The notes beneath the pieces were generated by a model, which saw only the letters and a program-made list of their open reading frames with translations, did not search any database and was not told where the DNA came from. 64,000 nucleotides of DNA. Origin: Sebastes aleutianus (taxonomy: Eukaryota; Chordata; Actinopteri; Perciformes; Sebastidae). Location of the stretch: NCBI GenBank assembly GCA_916700875.1, contig CAKAKS010000039.1, positions 14,977,139 to 15,041,138 of the forward strand, in the 5' to 3' direction. Positions 12,501 through 21,500 of this stretch are shown here, piece by piece. The position numbers and the translations under genes were made by a program. Within the stretch, counting starts at the first letter, position 1. Every line of letters begins with the position of its first letter.

Positions 12501-15500
12501 ATTTCATTTCAGCTTTAAGCACGATATTAACATATTATCACCTTATAAAGTTGAACAGGTGGGGAAACAGTTGCCCATTTACACATCAAGCAGACACAGA
12601 GCAACTTAAACATTCATTTTGGATTTGTGTTTCTGGACCCCCAATGAATGTAAGACCAATATTAAATCTCCGTCTTGCTCTGCTTTGGTCTCCACCAACA
12701 ACAAGTCTGTTTAGCGGCTAAATGTTCCATTATGTTCACCAGCTAGTTGCTAATTTTGCCTGCTGTTTGGTGCTGGACAGGAAGCATACAGTGGGGTTAT
12801 CAGAGTTTTTTTTGCTGGAAACAGCTGCCTCCTGCAGCAGGAAATTAGGTTGATTAAAGTGGTTTAGAGAACAAAAACAGTAAAGTTGCCGTAAAACTAA
12901 AAATGAAAGATGATAAAACACTCTGTAGAGCTGAGGAGAACTGCAGAGCTGGGTGATAATTCTCTGTGGGTCACTATGAGCGACAAGTATCATGTTAAAC
13001 ACAATCATTTGACCTGTTGTTATAAAAATATTGATTATTACAGCTTTAAAAGACAAGAGGAACAAGGACAATGAATCCTATATATCAGTCATTCCCAAAA
13101 ACTGGTCGCAGGAAATTTCAGAATTTCTTTCTGTCGTTTATTATTTCACATAGATATCTGCAGCACACCTTTTCACCACATGAGGGAGCCTGAATGTTCT
13201 CATTGTTCTGATAATTGTAGCCAACTTATAACATTGAATCTAACATGAAAGGCTAGCCTACATTCTGTTTGTTTTACTGATGAGAGGAACTGATGAGCCT
13301 GTCGACTCCGTCCAAATTAATTTATTTGGTGTCATTTATAAAGTATTTAACATGTGTATGTGTTTTTAAAAACATGCATAAAATCAGGTTGTGATTTATT
13401 AAATGTATATCTCTTTGAAATGGCTGGTTTACCTATTCAAGATTAATATAAGGTGATGTGGAAATGGCAGTAAAAATGGTCAGGAACGTTCATTTACCCA
13501 CAAATTCGCTCTTCTCACAATTTATATATAAGGCCTTGTGAGTTTTGAGTTGGGTTGCAGTAGTTTGGCATTTTTCAAAAGTGGGTCCCCAGAAAAAAAA
13601 ACACTGCAGTGTTTGGGAAACACTGCTATACATGATGTAGGATATAGCAGAGGAGAAAGGGGACGCTCAACAGCATGTTGCCATCAGTGTCCTGATTCAG
13701 GCGGGAACTCGTCCAAAAGACTTACAGTAAGCGTTGCAGTGACATTACATCAACATTAGCTCAACCCCTAGAAGCCGAGCCAACCACCAGAGGGTGATTC
13801 CCCAACTGGAACAGCTTAATGTACGACTGCTAACACGCTCGACAGAAGGTCATTGTTAGTCCTGCAGTGCTGCAAAGATGTTCCACAGGCTCTCAGGAAC
13901 AGAAACACTGCAAGAAGTGATGTGCTCTTTCTTTCTGTCTGCCTGCCCTGCGCCAACACATGCTGTATACACACACTTAGAGAGAGAGAGAGAGAGAGAG
14001 ACGTAATTACTCCAAACATCTCTGACTGTGTGGTTGTGAAATGTGGAGACCATGTGTAAGGATTTAGATCCCAGTGACAACTGTTGATACACGACAGCCC
14101 ATCAGTGGCTGTAAAACACTGGAGACCAGAGATGTATACAGAGAGAGAAGAGACTCCCTCCTCTGTGATGACTGTGCATGCCCGTGTGTGTGTGTAAATG
14201 TGTTGCGGTTGTGTGACTAAGACCGTGAATTTTGTGGCACACTGTAAATTCCCCCGTAGGTGCGGTCCCTGTGCAACTATGGCATTCATATAAAAGTTGC
14301 AGCTAAATGAATAAGTGGGCTGTTTCCTCCGCACTGGAATGTCAATAACCATCCTGAGGGCACAGAGGGGCTCTTTGTATCAGTAGACTAGAGAGGCTGG
14401 AAGTTTGGAGAAAAAGCAATAACAAGTTTTGAGAGCACTCAGCGTGTTAATGTGGATATGTGCAAGCATGTGTGTACCGTTGATCCAGTACTCTTCAGAC
14501 ATGTCCGTGCGTATGTAGTGCTGGTCAGGCGGAGGGCCGAGGGAGCGCGTGAACGTTGTGTCTTTGCCCAGGAAGTCTGACGATGTGCCCGCATAAAGAT
14601 ACTGATCTGGACCAATTACAGACACAGGTCAATCAATTAATCATCACATTAAAATATGCAGAAAAGAAACCAGGGAATATAGAACATTATTGTACATGAA
14701 AAGTCAAATAACAGTTTGCATTATTGTTTAGCTTTTACCATTCCTAACCTCAGTGAACCCACGTACAAAAACACAGACTGAGAAACATTTCAAGAAACAA
14801 ACACATGACGGAGAGATAAGGCTCAAAAGCACATGTTGTTTATATGGCTCTGCCAAGTAAATGTGTTGTTGCATGAGAAATGTCTGCTTGCCTCTTTCTT
14901 TCAAAATAATTTGCAGAAAAGTACTGGGAAAACAGACACATGAATACAAATTTACTCAAACAATTGAGCGGAGAGTTGAGGAGAAACATCATTTATTCTT
15001 GGGTAAATGGTGCTGTGCAGCAATAAAAGTCTGGCGCACGACAGATAAGGCAGGCAGAGGACTGCCAGAGTGTTGTGTTGTATTACCTGTGAGGACTGAG
15101 GTGAACGGCTGCAACGGATCAAAAGGACATTTCAACCTGCCAGACTCCACCGTGCTAGACAGCAGGTGAAACACACCATCCTGAGAGACGAAAAAGGGAG
15201 AGATAATGTCACACTTTCACAAAGTTAAATCCAACTCCTGAACAGTTATTCCTGCTGAGATTCACTCGCTCACATCTACTTTACCTCTCTGTGGCCAGTG
15301 ACTTCAATGAAAGCACAGCTGGGGTGGAAAGATCCCGTCCCACAGGCGTAGACGTGGGTTCGATTGTAGTTGTGGAGGACCCTGACAAAGTTAGCGCACT
15401 CCAACTAGGACAAGAGCAAGGATGAACTATTATCAGAAGTCTGATTGCACAGGTATACTGTATATTATAACACACAATGGTGTAAAGATAGACATACTGT

Positions 15501-18500
15501 AGAATCAATATGATTTTTGTCAAGAAGCGACTTTCTTTAGAAGCACTTACATTTGCATTTTTGCCTGCCAGTTTGCACATATCGACTCGGTCCCGGGGAG
15601 CAGGCCAGTGAATCTAATGACAGATGAATAAACACATGTCATAATGTAGTATATGAGCTGTCAGTCATAGTAATTCTGTTTTAGCATCTCTACACTGGCT
15701 ACTTGTGCACTTCAGAGTAGAATATTTCATTTTATGGATGACTTTAAAGGGTACTATGAGTAAGCTCCTGACCCCCTAACCTGATATGAGCCTCAGTTAT
15801 CCTTTTAGTGGCTCTTAAAGGCTAAAAAACAAGAGACCAGGTCCCCTCAAACTGCGGGTTCTTTATTCTGTACCAAATCCCTTTCAGAGACAATATTTTG
15901 CTTTTACGGTAATTCTTCTTCTTTTTCCCTCTGAACTTTTATGGTTTTTATTCAGTTATTTTGTATTGTATTTCCCTTTGGTCTATACATTTTCCAGTGT
16001 AACATTGAAAAGTGCTATATAAATCAAATTTCCACTCCTCGCCTCTCTCTGGAACATTTTGGGGATTATTAAACAACTGCTCTCAGCTGTACAATGATTA
16101 ACACCTCCAGGTGCCGGTACGAGAAAAACATTGGACGCATAGCATCCAGCGATTCAATGTACCCCTCCATGTTCACACATGTGTTATAACAGGCTTATGT
16201 GCTTAGCGTGTTACCTCCCCTAAATCCTACCAAGGAGAGCTATCGCCAAACTTATTCATGGGTCTACAGAGCCCGAATACGCATGCAAACACACCGGCAC
16301 AAATGTTAAAACATCTCATGATTCTGACTCAGTGCATGCCGCCGAGGAATTCATACAGAAAACCAGTGTTACGGCGTGATGTGTTGACTGAGTACGGTGC
16401 GGGACAGCTGAAGGGCTTAAACTGGTTTTGAACGCCAGAATATGAAGTGATCAGTGGCCTAGTTTTACCATAACATATAGGGATATTTAAAGACTCTGGT
16501 AACAAGTTTACAGCTATCTCCTGGAAATGAAGGTGGGAACAACTAGAATGTTTGCTAGCGGAATATTTGGTCGTGTTTTAGAGCCCGAGGGTCCCTTTTC
16601 GAGGTATGCCTCTTCATTAACTGATAAACACCAGGATTGCTTTTCTAGATCATATTCACCGTCGAGGGCTGGTCCCAGAGGGCTGAGAGAATTAGACATT
16701 TGGTGCATATCTCCCTGGCATCAGTATCAATGACCAGAGAGGTAACAAAAAGGCAACACTTTGAGAGCACGACTAAGAGTTAAAACAACCAGATAAGGAT
16801 CAAATAAACACACTGTCGTCCCACTTGCCGATCAACCTCAGCTGCATAAACACACACTCACATCTACAAACTTCAACATATGGCATCCGTCCAAATGCAT
16901 TTGTGTATTTGTGTGAACTTGCGTACTCCGTAAATGTGTATATACTTGCGTGTGCCCTCCACCAGGATGACCCTGACCTCGCCAGACAGACGGTTTCAGA
17001 CTGCTGTTGACTGAAAGGTGAGCTCTTCTCTAAAACAATACACGGCTGAGTGCATTTCAGCTTAGCAACACGGTAATGGAGAAAAAAATACCTTACATCA
17101 CCTCAATTAATGGCAAGACAGGTATAAGTGTCATGAGCTGAAGTTGTCTCTACAATAATGAGCCGCTCGCCGCAAATAAGAGAGGTTATTAAGACGTCTC
17201 AAGTGACTTCAAGCATGAGTTTGCATGTCTGGTGATTGGGATACTCCATCTCCTGTTCAAACTTGAATTTTTCACAGCACAATCCTGCTGTCAGAGGGTG
17301 TGGGGGATTCTTGAAACTGCTGTAAACACTTCAAAGTCTACCTAAACAACCTCTCAACTATAGCAAATGGCCTGAACAGCTACAAACCCCAATAGCTGCT
17401 GTTTATTTATTGCACTTAAAGTCATTCTTTGCCTCGTTTTTCTGTCTGAGTTTGGATCTATATCCTTCTACTGTATATATATATATATAATTTGCACATT
17501 CTTCTGTGTACCTTTCTGGGGGTTCTGGCCAGATTGTCAGGGTCAAACAGGTAGATGTGATCCCTGGCTCCCAACAGAAGTCGCCCTCTCTCCTCATCCA
17601 GCAGCAGCGAGTGGGAGTGGAGGCCATCGGAGGGGCCCATAAACACAGACACGCTGCCGGCTTGCAGCAGTTCTGGCACAGAGAGAGCGACAGACAGACA
17701 TAGAGAGACAAACAAAGATTTGAATAAATCCCTGCAGAACAGTGTACAATGGAGCTTGCATTTAAAAAAAAATGCACCATCTAGAATTGAATTACAGTAC
17801 GTTGTAAAAATGATTTCAGCAGGATTACCCTGTCAAGTTCACTCATACCAAAATCCCAAAGACAAGCACTGGGTTTCCTCTTCTAGAGAAAAAAACGTGT
17901 CTTGGCTTGACATGAAACTAATCCTTCGTGGTTCAACACCTCAGCTGCACATGCTGATAGAGATGAGATACAGTAGCAGGAGAATTCAACAGCACACGAC
18001 TTCAGTGGATGCATTATCAGATATCTTCCTCAGGAGTATTTTCATCCCTACTTCATTAACCATCTCAGGTTAAAAGCAGCTGTTTAAAAAGGAGGTGGCG
18101 CCTCTATTATTCTAAAACTACCAGCACTTTCCTGACTAGACCTCAGACCGCAGATGACTGAACATCTTCATTAACATGAGCTGTGGCTGTACCATATGAC
18201 ACTATGAGATAAGGTCATGATAAGAGCAGGTGGAATACCTGTTGCTCACCCATTAAATGATAGTTTGCTGATGACTTGTATGTGATTTATAGTGGTAGCA
18301 TTTTAAATAAGCTGTATATAAAGTCTTAAAATATACTGTATATAGGCTGTTTCTGTTACTATCGACTACCAGCTTCCATGGTCCATTTCTGGGAGCTGAA
18401 CACTGACTCCATTCTCAGCTCAGTACTGTGTCCTTGATCTCCTTGATCTGAGGAAATCTCCTCTATCACCAGGCTCTTTTCACTGCACCAGTATAGCAAC

Positions 18501-21500
18501 ATGCCTTGAATAAACACTGGCTCAATGCGGGGGAATCCTGTGGGAGTCACTCTGAAAGGATTGACATTGTGATTACCCTCTTGGTGTGAAGGATTGGAGA
18601 GGTTACCAACCCTCAATATTTGAACTTCTAGGACCCCTCCACACCACGCAATCCTGCTTAATACCTCCTCCTATACACAAGCTCACACACACACAGCACC
18701 CCCACATGCTCATATCTCTACACCCCTACACACACATCATGCCTCCAGCAGACTAAACCTCACAGAGAGATTAGGCCTGCTAGCCCTTGGCTAACTCTAA
18801 TCTGCTCTGTAAACACATAGCACCGTGAGCCCATTGAAACAGCCTGCTTAGCTGTTGATGCTTAGCATAGCGCTCCACACCTTTCTCTAGAGAAGAGCTC
18901 TCATCCTCCCTGAACAACTCTTGATTAGCTCCTCTGCTGGAGCTCTGAGGCGCTCTCATCCACACATTTATTTGAGTAAGACACATCACCATGTCGGCTT
19001 GATGCCAACAGCTCTATAATACTATAATGTCTGCTATTATAGAAGTGCAGACCACCTAACACGTGATGAGTGAGGTAAAGCTTTATATGTAAAAGATACA
19101 TTTCTTTAAAAGGTACAGTGTGTATGATTTGGCGGCATCTAGTGGTGTGGTTGCAGATTGCAACCAACTGAGTACCCATCTGCTCACTGCTCCCTTTCCA
19201 TGACTGTGGTAACGTGAGCTGCAGAGTGCAAAACCGTGGTAATGTCGTTCGCCTCGCTCAGAGGCCATCCTTACCATTATAACACTACTTTAGGAGCAAC
19301 GGAAGTCAGGCAGCGGCTGGTGGTATCACGGTTTTGCACTCTGCGACTCACGTTACCACAGTTTCACAAGCATGTCGGAGAACTATGGTGGCCTTCAGGT
19401 AACGTAAAAAAGGGGAAAGGCTCTCACTAGAGCCAGTGTTTGGTTTGTGCAACATGGCGGACTCCGTGAAGAGGACCGGCTCCCTATGTAGATATGAAGG
19501 GCTCATTCTAAAGGCCCTGACATCAGTCGTCGGTCAGTTTGGGGTCATCGGTGAGCGTCCGTTGGCCTAGTTTTTTTTGGTGTGTCTCGCACAGTCGACT
19601 CTAGCCTGCCCGTGTCAGAGGTTTTTCCAGCCGATTCAGCATGTTGAATCGGCGGAGGCGCCTGTCGGTGAGAGAAATCACTCTGATTGGCTGTTCAGCT
19701 TAAACGAATCAGAGCACGAGAATAGAAACCGAAGTGAGGAAAGCAAGCCAACGAGCATAGTCAAGAGGAAAAACCCAGAAGGCTCTTTTCATTTTTCATT
19801 TACATCTCATCTGATCATTCCAATACACTGATATTTTCACAATGACATGGCCATCTGGAATGAAGCTAAGTGGTGAGTGAGAGTGATGTGAAAATGGTCG
19901 GCAAACGCTGCTTTATTTCATGTACGTATCATAACAACGGCTTGTATATCTGCCGTCCTCGGTCTTCCGGTTTCCCTTTTTGAATGACAAAAACAGACTA
20001 CTGCGAACTGCTGATGTGGAGAGTTATTTCTTTCCTCCGTGCTAACTGGTTGTCGGCTGTAGGATTTGCGGTGTGTTTGAGTGCAATTTGTCGGCCAAAA
20101 CAAAGGCGGCGTGAGGCGACGCAGCTCTCGGCCTTCGTCACCACTGGTTGTTTGATGTCGGCTTTGTGTGTTCCCAGCTTAAGCTAACAAAAACACAACG
20201 ATTGTTAGTTTCAGGTGATTATACACTAATGAAAACATAGTTATGAAAATGATATTCCATTTCTGCTAATATATTTTACACACTGTTCCTTTAAGATCTA
20301 TAATACTGTACTATAATGCCTGCTATTGTAGAAGTGCAGACCGCCTAACACAGGATGAGTAAGTTAATGCTTTATCAGCCACATCGATGCCTTTTGTCTG
20401 AAGGTTGAAGTTGATGTAAGAGCATGAAGTGGAAAAGATACACTGCTGTAATGATACTTTATATGAATCCGCCATATGAGCTGGGAGAACAGTCACATTA
20501 TTTAAGCATGAGTTAGAACAATACTCATTAAAAGTACCTACTGATGATAGTACTGAGGCGAGGCCGCTGTTTTCATGTTGCATGATCACAGCCTTGGTCT
20601 GCCATTATTAATATGCAGCGTAGGATGTTCTGTCCATGGTTTCATAAGACACAGAGTAACGTCACCGCCAGTAATGTTGATAAGAACTCATAAATAAAGA
20701 AACCAAAACAGATGAGCTCAAGAACAGTCAGATTTATCACTGAAATGTGTTTTGATTTGCTCTGACTAAGCAAATATGTTCACGAAATGGAGGTTCGGTA
20801 TTGAGCAACTGTTTACAAGAAGGAACAAGTTCTATTTTCTTTACTGTATGTGAGTGATAAACTGCAGCTTTTGAGTAATACAGGCCAGAAGACTAAGGAC
20901 AGAATGTGGAGCAACTTAGTCATTTTGGTCTCACATTAAAAACAAAGGCATAACAACAATCTGAATGTGAAGCGTATTCAAAATATTTAAACCAGCTGAC
21001 TTCACTTCTCATTTGGCAGAAGGCCACGATGTCTATGTTGTGACTCTGGATGAAAACTTGAACTTGTGCCTCGAGATTTTTATTTTTCAGAGGAAAGTTT
21101 AGAGTAGACGGCAGTTGTTTTGGAGGTGTTCACTCAATCAGGGATGATTTCACTTTGATCATTTCACCCCTCACTCATGCTTTCACAGGAGGGGCGATGC
21201 GATGTTTGGAGAGTGATCGCTGCTGGGTGGTGTTGCTTTTGAAGAGTGTGCGGTGATGAGATGATGACAAGATGTGTGCATGACGTGTGCACTGGGTTGG
21301 AGGTGATTTTGCTTTTGATAGATGGCTTCAGTCATTCTCACACATTGTTCTACTGTTGTTAATCTAAGGTCCAAAGGAAACCACTAGTCAGATGGCCTCT
21401 TGAAAGAGCAGTAAAGTTTAGTCAGCCGTGCTCATAGTCAAAACCAAGAGACACACCCTGGAGTATCAGAAAAAGTTGTGTCAAATATATGCCTATTAAA

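Larger units (their letters stand above)
12084..14477 (-). other. sema3d intron between coding exons 6 and 7 (2394 bp)
   Basis: GT-AG, phase 1. It contains a hAT-type miniature element at 13086-13625, a probable older dispersed repeat at 12511-13052 and a (GA)n tract at 13979-14001. Little unique intronic sequence remains. Confidence 0.8.
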
